64,000 bases of DNA from Macrolepiota albuminosa (taxonomy: Eukaryota; Basidiomycota; Agaricomycetes; Agaricales; Agaricaceae). A program made the position numbers and the translations under genes. The DNA lies in contig JAMWFC010000009.1 of NCBI GenBank assembly GCA_027475525.1, positions 2,274,187 to 2,338,186 of the forward strand, given 5' to 3'. This document shows, piece after piece, positions 54,568 to 64,000 of this stretch. The notes beneath the pieces are model-generated. The model was not told the origin of the DNA and made no database searches. It was given only the letters and a program-made list of their open reading frames with translations. The stretch's first letter is position 1, and each line of letters opens with the position of its first letter.

Positions 54568-54899
54568 AACACTAATCCTCACTACTAGTGAACTATTCAA
54601 ATTTTCTTATATACTGCCTTTATACCAACCTCAATTGTCAATATCAGCATTCAGCTAACTAAGCTTTGTTGTTAATAGGTAAAAAGAGTACCAAAATGCT
54701 TTAATTGATAGCATAGTATCACAATTTTTAGTCTTCCATACTGCTTAATACTTCAATTTCTGCTTGTGATAGCATAGGTTTATATAATGACCATTGAATA
54801 CAATTGATTATCAAGTCATCTGATTACTTATAACCTCTACAACAAAAAATTGTCATCTTCACAATGTCCTGATATATAAACACTATATATAGTACAATA
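54568..54899. other. No gene seen
   Basis: AT-rich spacer between a solo LTR and a gag relic. Confidence 0.5.
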
Positions 54900-56417
54900 T
54901 ATACAATGTTCAAATATTTATGTTTGCAAGCAAGAAATTACAATATGCAGCTTCTCCCAACCTCAGATCCATCCTCTGTCTCTCTTTCATGGTCATTGTT
55001 GTTGCTGCTGCTACTTCAGCCATTGTCACTATTGCTATTGCCACTTCATCTGCCATTGCTATGACCATTGCTGCTTCACCTGCCTTTACCATTTCTATTG
55101 CCACTTTCAAGGACAATATCACTATTTCAATCACTTTATTCTGCATTGGCAGGGGCTGGCCAGTATCTGCTACCATCTCTATCCAAGTTCACAATATCAC
55201 CATGTTCCTGCATTGGTGTGCTTTTAACAGATCTCTCAGCTGATTGATTTCCTGCATAAGCTTTAACAGGATATATGGAGGCAGCCTTTGCTGAATGAAG
55301 GCAAGTGCTGAGGAGCCCCTGTTTTACAACAGTTGGTACTTGTGCACTCCTTTTGTATGTGAAAATTTATCAGAAATATAGTATAAAACATAGGGCCACT
55401 TATACATAACATCTTCCTGTGCCAATGTCAACATGTTTTTCTTGTGCGGACTGCAACTGTAAAAATATCTGGTGCTTATAGGCCTGAACCTCTTGGAAAT
55501 GCTCATTTAACTCCTTGTCAGTAGATGGTTGGGGAAGTATTAAAGAGAGTATATGAAGACTTGATGGATTCAAGCTTGAGAACCTCCATGCATGCTTGTA
55601 CTCTATTATGTCTACTAACTCAGTCAAAGCTCAGTGCTTCTCCTTATTCTGCTGCAAAGACAACATGTCCACAGTTACTTCTTGCAATGAACTCTCAGCT
55701 TGCATCTCAACTGACTCCATAGTCTTCAATGAACTCTAAGACTGTGCTCCAATTGATTCTGTTGATTTGAACACACTACTTATGCTCAAGAATTTTGCAT
55801 TCAGAGATCTGCACATATGCTTAAATAATATCAATTCCAAGTTTTGTGCCTCTCTAAAGTATGGCTTCAGAGATGGTCAACACTTTCTCTTATCATGCTG
55901 AGGCATCAGTACTTCTTCTACTAATGCAGGAAAAGCTCTGTGCTTCTTTTTATCTCACTGTAGATTTTCTGCTTCATTTTTCTTCCTCTTAATAAACTCC
56001 TAGCCTGTGCTCCACTCAACCTCTCAGCCCTTGATCTGGACATATTAGCCAACTGGCCCAGTATCCAAGTCAAAGAACAGGCTGTTTAGTAAGTATCAAC
56101 AAGCTTGCAGTAAGTGCTAATTGGACTGAGCTGCTTAGCTCAGCCATTAGCATGCTCCTCTCTAGTGCCAACAGATCCAGGGCTGGTGCTGATGAACTTG
56201 ATTCCACAGATTGGGCCACCAACTCTAGGTGGGCATGATGAGTAAATATGCAGACATGCTAGGAAATTACTTATGCTGCTAGAAAAGATCTGCTATATGC
56301 TGCTTGTCCAAATAGTACTCATAGAGTTCTTGATGCTCCTCATACCATGGCCATGAGGCAGTAGAGTTATCATCAGGTAGGGGTAGTGTAGATAAGCTAG
56401 TAGAGGTAGAGTAGCAT
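54900..56417 (-). pseudogene. gag: Gypsy gag relic
   Basis: Minus-strand pieces: start-like MSCYSTSTSLSTLPLPDDNS and WYEEHQELYEYYLDKQHIAD near 56290-56420, coiled-coil like DKELNEHFQEVQAYKHQIFL near 55430-55510, and an Ala/Met/Val-rich end near 54910-55176. Many stops. The pattern is that of a gypsy gag, though no zinc knuckle is seen. The family-3 LTR at 56423 inserted at its start codon region. Confidence 0.5.
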
Positions 56418-56422
56418 GACAT

Positions 56423-56934
56423 TGTCAGGTTCTGCTGAGTCGGGGGCTTTTCAGGAAAGCAATCGCCCTTACAATGCAGACTTGACCTACGGATACTCGG
56501 GTGTCTGGAACTCTGGGGCTAGGACTCTGGGGTTCAAGACATGGGCAGAGGTAATCCCGGGAGAGGAAACTTGGTCCAGAGGTTTTGGGTTTTGGGTAGC
56601 TGAGGGTAGGGTGGGGGTCGAGTCATAAACTGGGGGTTCTAAGACGAGACCAGGTTAACAAATTAAGAGTCGCGAAGTGCTTAGATCGCGTGTGTGGGGC
56701 ACGTAATCAATTGGCGTGGAGGGAGCTGTGATGCGTGATGCGTGATGGCCGGAAGCAAGTCGCATGATCTGATTGTTGATTGTGGCTGGTGGTGGCTGAT
56801 GGCGGTCCTTGATGCATGTGATGGCGGTGTCGGTACTCGTGATGGCGGGGCGTGTCCTGTGGAGTCGGAGGGAGGGTCCCGGATGGTGTTCCGGGGATGT
56901 CCCGGGGTAGATCCAGAGGGGAGGGGTCGTGACA
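56423..56934. mobile_element. Solo LTR, family 3 (copy b)
   Basis: 512 bp, TGTCAGGTTC to GGTCGTGACA, with the perfect duplication GACAT (56418-56422 and 56935-56939). It is GC-rich in an otherwise AT-rich arm, so it is a late insertion. Inverse match to 20027-22739. Confidence 0.92.
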
Positions 56935-56939
56935 GACAT

Positions 56940-58721
56940 GGTCAAAGAAGGAAGAATAGTTAAAATGTTTTTCTTTTTTACTCTCTTATCATGATAGCAT
57001 CAAACTTCTACTTTTATTCTCATTATGAAGATATAACTACTACCATATTGCTTAGATAAGTAAATAAAAATAAATTTCAACTCTTTTACATAAGTAATAA
57101 CAAGAATGTTATGTTCAGACACATAGTTTTGAGTTTTTTGACAAAGTTCAAATATGTTGAACCAAGACTTTCAAGTGCAGAGTCATTCTTTGTATATCAA
57201 CTAAAAGAAAAATTAAAGTCTGAATACAAAGTTTAAAAGCAACATTATACTATTTATTATTTCATGAGTTTTACTAGCTGCATAACATTTACTCAGAATA
57301 TTATTCTAAAGTCTATTTTTAAAATAGTATAATAGATCACTGATCTTATCAACTATAATTGGCATTCAGTAGATCTACTCAGAAGGCTATTGCCAAATAG
57401 ACCTGCTACTTGGCATGCATCTAAACACTAACATTGCTATGTCTTTTCCAATCTTTAGACACCTCAGTTAGATGTAATAGATTGTTACTTGTTAGTAAGG
57501 TGCTGTTTCATCCTCCAATTAGACAAGGAATAAGTGCATAAGACAAAGTAAAAACAAATAGTATTTGCTATATATTATATATATAGCAAGAAAATTATAT
57601 TTTAAAGTACTCTTCATATTTAAAATAGCACTGCAGACAGCAATAACCTATAGGAATAAGAGCTTGATATTTTAGAATTGACAGAATACAACTCAGGCAT
57701 GTCAATAAAGAATTCAGATTTTGCTCTGCCACTTAATGGTGAGTGTGATATTTGCTTTCACTATTCTTAATAATATAATACAAAAATTGAATTATATTTT
57801 GGGTACAAGTAACTTAGAGTTACTGCAAGTAATATATACTTGTGCAAGAATAACCTTGAGGTATCAACATTTATTTATTTAGTTGCCTCAGCAAAAGAGT
57901 GTTCTATAAGGAAGAACAAATATTTATAATTATAATTGCATTTAGTAGACATTGCCAAACTATTTGTCCATACAATCAATTATATAATTGATGTTCTTTT
58001 CATGCAATAACATTGATTACTATATTAACTGAAGAAAAATGATATGATGGTAATAGATGTGGAGGCTTGGTACTTAGATTAAGATATGGAAGCAATGAGA
58101 GAATATTGCTGTGAGATAGTAGAAGAAGTAAGGCAAATGCAAGAAAAAAAAGAATTCAATAGTAGTATAAGAGAACATATTATATAAAAGTGGCCTACAG
58201 AAAAGTATTAAAGCTTTCATAAGAGATTAGTCATGTAATTCAACATTTGTTTTTCAAAATTACCAATATCAACTACTTTTCTAGCCCTTTGTTTAGTTTC
58301 TTCATCATCTTTATAAGTTTGGAGCTTTCTTTTCATTAGCTTGTAGTCTTTGTTTTTGAATGATTGCTCCTTTCTCTTCTTGATAACTCAAGTTGTTAAT
58401 GTGATCAATAACACCTTTATTGTTTACCTGACTGCTCACTAGTACAAATGTTTTATTTAGCAGCATGATCAATTTTAAAACTGTTAATATTTTATATTTT
58501 TTTTTCTTCTAATAGAATGACTGTAAAAGAAATCTGTGTGATTTGGTCTTTCTTATGCTTGCTCTTTTATCTTTTAGAATTATAACTTTCTATCAGTTTA
58601 TAATCTAGTTCACATATTAGCTCTCTCTCTTACAACATTTTTGTCTCTATATCATTATATTTGATATTACTATGCTCTATATAAAACTTCAAGGAACACC
58701 ACAAATAAAACAAAAAATACA
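56940..58721. other. No gene seen; very AT-rich
   Basis: Long AT-rich stretch with only short open frames. Looks like decayed repeat sequence. Confidence 0.5.
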
Positions 58722-58725
58722 ATGT

Positions 58726-58879
58726 TGTAGTACTTGGTTGCAAGTAGTACTGATAGTTCTGGGGCTTTCTTGAAGTCTTAGAAAGTGACCTCTAATTCAC
58801 ACTGTAGTACTTGGTTGCAAGTAGTACTGATAGTTCTGGGGCTTTCTTGAAGTCTTAGAAAGTGACCTCTAATTCACAC
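58726..58879. repeat. Exact 77-bp tandem duplication at an LTR boundary
   Basis: Units 58726-58802 and 58803-58879 are identical and begin at the first base of the LTR, as expected if a flank contig and a repeat contig were joined without trimming their overlap. Confidence 0.92.
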
Positions 58880-59533
58880 TAATGCTTGATGATAAAACTT
58901 GATGTATTGGATGCTTCACAGAATATTAAATATCCTGCAATGCAAAAGGTTTCAATAAACTCTAGCCTAAATAATTCACTTTCTGGGAATCACTGAGCCT
59001 TTGTCTATCAATTGCCTAGTTATTCTCTACTCTACTTGGACTATTTATACTAATGTTACAGTGCACAGACCACCAGATTACATGACTTTTTGCTCTTGAT
59101 GTTCCAGCATTTCTAATTTAATTTGATGTTCTATTTTCATTTTAGTGATACATGTTTTAGTGCCACCATTCTATTCATCTTTTTTGATATTTCTCCATGC
59201 TTCTTTCCATTTCCCTTTTCAGTTATATCAAATTGGACATTGTCAGAATCAGATCTTGATCTAAATTATCACAATTTGATCCCATTTTGTCATCTCTGCC
59301 AGCTCCCATGCTTCCTCTCCCCATAACAGTGGTTGGACTATTGTTGAGTTGATAGCTTGAGCTGGTCCCTGCCTTTTGTTCTGTACTGTCTGTGTATTTA
59401 TTGGAGTGTTTTTGGAGATATAATTTGTTGAGACTGCTATCAGGAGGCTTATAGTTTTCAGCCTTATGATTAAATGTTTATTTTGACTTCTGATGTATGT
59501 TGTGTCCCTGACTGCTGATACAGCATCATATTA
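58726..59533 (+). mobile_element. Solo LTR, family 4 (copy b)
   Basis: TGTAGTACTTGG to CATCATATTA (terminal CA changed to TA), flanked by ATGT (58722-58725 and 59534-59537). 808 bp including a 77-bp duplication that starts exactly at the LTR boundary. Matches 20983-22358. Confidence 0.82.
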
Positions 59534-59537
59534 ATGT

Positions 59538-60146
59538 ATCTTCTATATAAACAATTGCAGGCTTTGTAAGTTCCTATCTACTAATTTATCTTTTATTTTT
59601 ATACTGATATATTTGATTAGGAGATGCAAAGTAGTTGAATATATATATTATATAATCAATTATATGTACAAGCTTCACTGATTTTACATACGCTATTAGT
59701 ATCTTTGCAGCTGTGTTACACTGGCTTAAAAAACTGCCTCAATATTTGGCCTTTTTTGTTTGATTTATTAATAAGTGAGTTCTTGTCCAATTTACATGAT
59801 TTATATATCATTATAAAGCCATAATGCAACAGTATGTCATGTGATGTTCTACAATTTTTTGCTTAGGTAATTGTTGCATACCATGTTTATCTTTCCAATA
59901 AGGCCAAACACTGGGGTAGTTTTTTGAGTCAGTGTAGCTAGCAACTCAACTGTTGACCCTAATTCTGCATCTTTTGCTTTGGTCAAGTGCAAAATTGGTA
60001 TAGCTTGTGATATGCATGTTTTTGTATATTATGTTTACTCCAATAATTGCTCATCTTTTATAATGATAGTATGACTTCTATACTTTCACTAAAAAAAAAG
60101 AACATGTAGCCTTTTAAGTATGAAGTAACTAGTTATATACATATTT
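59538..60146. other. No gene seen; AT-rich
   Basis: No open frame or repeat boundary found. Confidence 0.5.
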
Positions 60147-60533
60147 TGTCAGAGGACTCCTCTTTTCTTTCTGCTTGTACTCTTTATTCTTCTATTTTTT
60201 CTTTATTTATTCTTTTATTTCTGCTGTCATTCATTTATCTTACTGCTTTTACTTTTTCAATACTATCTATTAGTACTATTTTCAGCCCTTGAAGTGCTCT
60301 GATTCTTTAATTATTATTCAGACAAGTGTGGGCTCTTCAATATTGCTTTCAGACCACTTATATAAGCCAGGGTTTGCTTGCCTTGTTTGTATACTTGTTT
60401 GTTTAGGCAATTTTTGAGTTTTTAAGGTTTTGTTGCACTATATAGTTGTTTTTCATACTTCAGAGGCTCCAAAAGCATCCAATCTGACATAGGAAATCTC
60501 TAAACTTATTTTCTTTGGATCTCCTTTCACCAG
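60147..60533 (+). mobile_element. Solo LTR, family 2 (copy e), 3'-truncated
   Basis: Starts TGTCAGAGG. Contains the TATA-like TATATAAGCC near 60358 and ends around the 21-bp motif (CTTTGGATCTCC near 60513). The last part of the LTR and a target duplication are not recognisable. Confidence 0.7.
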
Positions 60534-62489
60534 CTGAGTAAAAAGTAGCCATGTAGCAAGAATTGGCCTTTATAGCAATGCTTCTTAATTTTATTTCCCT
60601 TCAAACTACAAGAGATGTAATGTGAAATTGACAATAGTAATGAATGAGTAGCAGCAGACATATAGCAGCTAGTGACAAAGAAACTCTTCTACCACTATTT
60701 GTTTTGATAGCAAAAGAGACAGATGGAGGCATGATAGTCTTAAACAAAGAAATTTGGCTAAACAGATAAAATTTGAGACTGAAGTAAGCATAAATAGCAG
60801 AAGCATTCTGCTACTCTTTTAAGCAGAGAAACTGGCAACAGAAAATAATAATATTTCATTGCTTTTTCTTCCATCTCAGTTTTTTTTTCTCAACAATCTC
60901 ATTCTCTAAGCCTACTAGTAACAATGTCCTAAAGTGGGAGGCATATAAAACATGTATAACTTAATATGAAGATAAGAGAAGAATCAATAAATTGTATTAA
61001 CAATATAAGTCATAATTTGGCACTAGTCAATCAGAGTTCATTTATATCAACAGAACAAAAGTTTTGCTCTAGAACATAATATAGTAAATATAGGTCTATT
61101 GGCCCTTTCAATTTAGCTAATTGTACTAATGATATATCTAATAATATGTCAGAGTCACTCTTATTATCTTCATTGTCATGCTTAATAGCAAATTATAAAA
61201 ACATTACAATTACCAGACCTTAGAGTCCATATATATCAGACAACTTTGCATTCTTAACAGAAAACTACCTATTTGATGAGAATTTCTTTTATTTAAATAA
61301 GTTACATAGATCTAATGCAGAGGATGAATATACATCAGAAGATTAATTTAATCAACAGTCTTTACAATTCATTACTTTTTTGTTGAAATTAACTATACAG
61401 TTTTGCTGATAACAAATCTGTTGTAAATTTATTTTATTAGTTCATCTGCTTACAGATAGAATGCAAGTCTGCTAGACTAGTTCTGAAAATAAATATCATG
61501 TGACTCTGTTTAAAAAGTAAATCAAGAATTTTAATTGGTTACTGTATATTAGTAAATACCAATTAGTTAGGCAGGTCAAAAAACTAAATACTATTTATAA
61601 TAGATGCACTAAGGAGAAGTCAAACCTGCTTATTAAGCAATAATAAAATTTCAAGCAAGAAATCTATTACTAAACTACAAAGGCTTAATATATATTGTAT
61701 CATCAATAGTACAGAAGTTTATAAACAAGACACATTAGCTAAAAAGGTCAAAAAACCAAATACTAGCTAATAGATGTACTAAAGAAGAGTAGAACTCTTC
61801 TATTGTGCACTAAAGCATATATCAATTTAGAATATCTTGCTAGATCATAGAAGCTTACTGTAAATTGATATAGTATATATAAATATTACTCTAGTATAGT
61901 GCACTAGGCCACAGTACTTTATTATAAACTGGTATAGTTTAAATATAAATTAATTTAAAAGGTCAAAACTACTATTATATATTATTAGATCAAAAAGACA
62001 GGAGCAGAGATTCTAACTGCTATTATGATGCATTAGCAAAAGTCAAACCTGCTTTTTGTACATGATATAAAATATCAATTTATAAATATTCCACTAGACC
62101 ACAAGGACTTATACAAGTTGATATAAATATATTAATAAATTGGTCAAAGATATTATCACACATTATTAGGTTAGTAAATTCATTTGATTTATTTATCTGC
62201 TCATTGATAGAATACAGGTCTGCCTGATGCCAGCAGACCCCTTCTCTCCTCTTTCAACCCAGCACTGTTTTTCTTCTCTATTCTGAGAATCTAACTATTC
62301 TCATTTAAATATTTCTTATTTTTACATAGGAACATTCCTTTGAATAACAGCTACAGTCCACTGACATCCGCTATTATTATGCCATTTCTTTTTTCTACTT
62401 TTCACACTATCCTACATGCCACTTTATATAGTGGATGCCTATGCATCTCTCTTCCTTCTTTCCTTCTCTAATGCCAGTAGATGCCAGAT
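60534..62489. other. No gene seen; very AT-rich
   Basis: Only short, stop-rich frames. Probably decayed repeats. Confidence 0.5.
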
Positions 62490-63342
62490 GATGTTAGGAG
62501 TTGTCAGAGGTTGCCAATAGATGCCAGCAAATAACAACAGAAATTTTAATAAATGCTAATAGATGCCAGCTAATTCCAATGCCTCTTTCAAGCTATAAAG
62601 ATTCTCCTTGGCTACTACAAAAAAAAGCCAAGCATGTGTGTCAAGTTTTAGGTTTGATACAATATATTGCTGCTTTTTTACCTGCACTTGCAGAGCATAC
62701 ATCAGTATTAACTCTATTGACAAAAAAAGAATTTAACATTGTCTTTCTACTCTAAATAGTGAAGCATTCAAAAGCTTTCAAATAAATCAAGTAGCTAGTA
62801 ATAGAGCATGATTGCTTGACAACTATTGATCATTAGAATCTGATAGACAATAAGATATTTGTCACTTGCAATGCAAGTAAGCAATAGACAGGAGATATTA
62901 GCATTTGAAAAGATGTGGAAGTTTATTTGATTCAAAACAATTGATGCCTATGAAAAAAATTACACAATGCATGAGCATGAAATGCTTGCTATTGTATGCA
63001 TCTTGCACAAGTAGAGAATAGATTTACTTGGATCACACTTTAAGGTATACACCAATCACAAAACCTTGAAAATTTTTGATATGCAATGTGACTTATTGAA
63101 ACATCAAGCATGATAAATGAATATCTAGTGCAATGTGATTACACTATTCATTATATCAAAGGGGAGGAAAATATCATTGCAAATGTGCTTTTGTGATTCT
63201 CCAAAACAGAGATTGAGGTAGTAGCAGTATTAACATTTGAGGCAGAAGAGAGTATAATAAATGCTATTAAAGAAAAATACAAGATGGACAAATATACAAA
63301 GAAGATCCTGAAAGACAAAAGACAAAGTATGCTGGTGCTAGA
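62490..63342 (+). pseudogene. pol: Gypsy pol relic (RT end, RNase H)
   Basis: Readable pieces in order: KKAKHVCQVLGLIQYIAAFL and ALAEHTSVLTLLTKK (62600-62755), RNase H-like MKKITQCMSMKCLLLYA and LRYTPITKP with stops, then an integrase-linker piece EKYKMDKYTKKILKDKRQSM (63270-63342). Interrupted by the family-2 solo LTR and continuing at 63841. Confidence 0.7.
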
Positions 63343-63840
63343 TATAAGGGTGACCTCTGGAGGCTGTGGCTCAGTCACACAGCTAACAAAGGAAGATCTA
63401 AAGTGTATTAGAATATATATTGACAATATCATGATAACTACTCACCTGGCAGAGGGAGATTCAAAAAGAACAAGTCTAGGGATTTCCTATGCTGGGTTGA
63501 ATGCTTCTGGGGCCTCTAAAGCATGAAAAACAACTGTACAGTATAACAAAACCTTAAAAACTTGAAAATTGCCTATACAAACAATTGCACAAATAAGAGG
63601 CAAACTCTGGCAAACTCTGGCTTATGTAAGTGGTCTGGAAGCAGTGCTGAAAGGCCCACACTTGTCTGGATAGTAGCTAAAGAGCCAGAGCACTTCAAGA
63701 GCTGAGAATAGTACTAACAGATAGTGTTAAAAGAATAGAAACAGTAAAATGAGATAATGTCAGAAGAAATAAGAGAATGAAGGAAAGGAGAGTAAAGAGA
63801 TAAGAATTGAAGAAAGGAAGAAATGAGGAGTCCTCTAACA
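63343..63840 (-). mobile_element. Solo LTR, family 2 (copy f)
   Basis: 498 bp with a near-perfect duplication CTAGA/CTAGG (63338-63342 and 63841-63845). The terminal TG has become TA. Long form. Inserted in the pol relic. Confidence 0.85.
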
Positions 63841-64000
63841 CTAGGCATAGAAGCAAAAAATATGTTGTTCTATATAGAAGAATGACTAATAGTGCCAAAT
63901 TATTGGAGCTTGCATAAAGATTTATTCTGAGTGATGCATGATGAGCTAGGTTATTTTAGAGCAAACAAAACTTATGTGTCATTGCAATACTCATACTATT
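63841..64000 (+). pseudogene. pol: Gypsy pol relic, continuation
   Basis: After the solo LTR the same pol relic continues towards the integrase zinc-binding module (VVLYRRMTNSAKLLELA) with stops and leaves the window. Confidence 0.5.

Noticed and set aside
54920..55243. Plus-strand alanine/isoleucine-rich membrane protein
   Set aside because: The same interval reads as the end of a decayed gag on the minus strand; the plus frame is a low-complexity shadow.

Overview
The window is a transposon graveyard from a filamentous basidiomycete, most probably an Agaricomycete. The evidence is spliceosomal introns of about 45-60 bp, a DUF6534-type multi-pass membrane protein gene, and fungal Helitron, Ty3/gypsy chromodomain and Ty1/copia families. 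Apart from the DUF6534 locus, nearly everything recognisable is mobile-element sequence, and almost every element gene carries stops or deletions. I saw no rRNA, tRNA or CRISPR array.

Layout. 1-16320: an old minus-strand Helitron (Rep/helicase) relic, split by a complete 11.1 kb Ty3/gypsy element (copy 1, plus, 631-11765, TSD GTCTG). 16321-18990: decayed plus-strand chromovirus pol. 19320-38070: a minus-strand gag-like relic repeatedly hit by later insertions. Five solo LTRs plus one unclassified element, several inside one another and most with intact target duplications, occupy 20027-25257. Gypsy copy 2 (minus, 25407-37328, TSD AACTG) has a 100-N assembly gap in its 3' LTR. 38071-42111: mostly unassigned, with a rearranged duplicate of a host exon near 40.6 kb. 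42112-47553: a Ty1/copia element with LTRs of unequal length. 49072-50909: the DUF6534 gene. 50910-64000: an increasingly AT-rich arm with a LINE relic, a gag relic, more solo LTRs and a pol relic that runs off the end.

Gypsy copies 1 and 2 are the same family. Each has gag-protease, RT-RNase H, integrase-chromodomain and then a third open frame of 979 codons (ORF3), with the same net length in both copies and no recognisable domain. Their nonsense codons are almost all TGA and mostly at CGA-type sites, pointing to CpG deamination.

Three observations stand out. (1) Three different LTRs contain an intron-like GT...AG segment of 53, 54 or 61 bp next to a hairpin, followed by a tandem copy of the same stretch with exactly that segment missing, as if a spliced leader had been written back into the LTR. 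A fourth LTR family exists with and without a similar 63-bp GT...AG segment. (2) ORF3 is an undescribed accessory protein of a chromovirus-type element. (3) At least eleven tandem duplications have a period of exactly 77 bp and are spread over unrelated repeats. These look like unmerged k=77 contig overlaps, so several frameshifts here are probably assembly artefacts.
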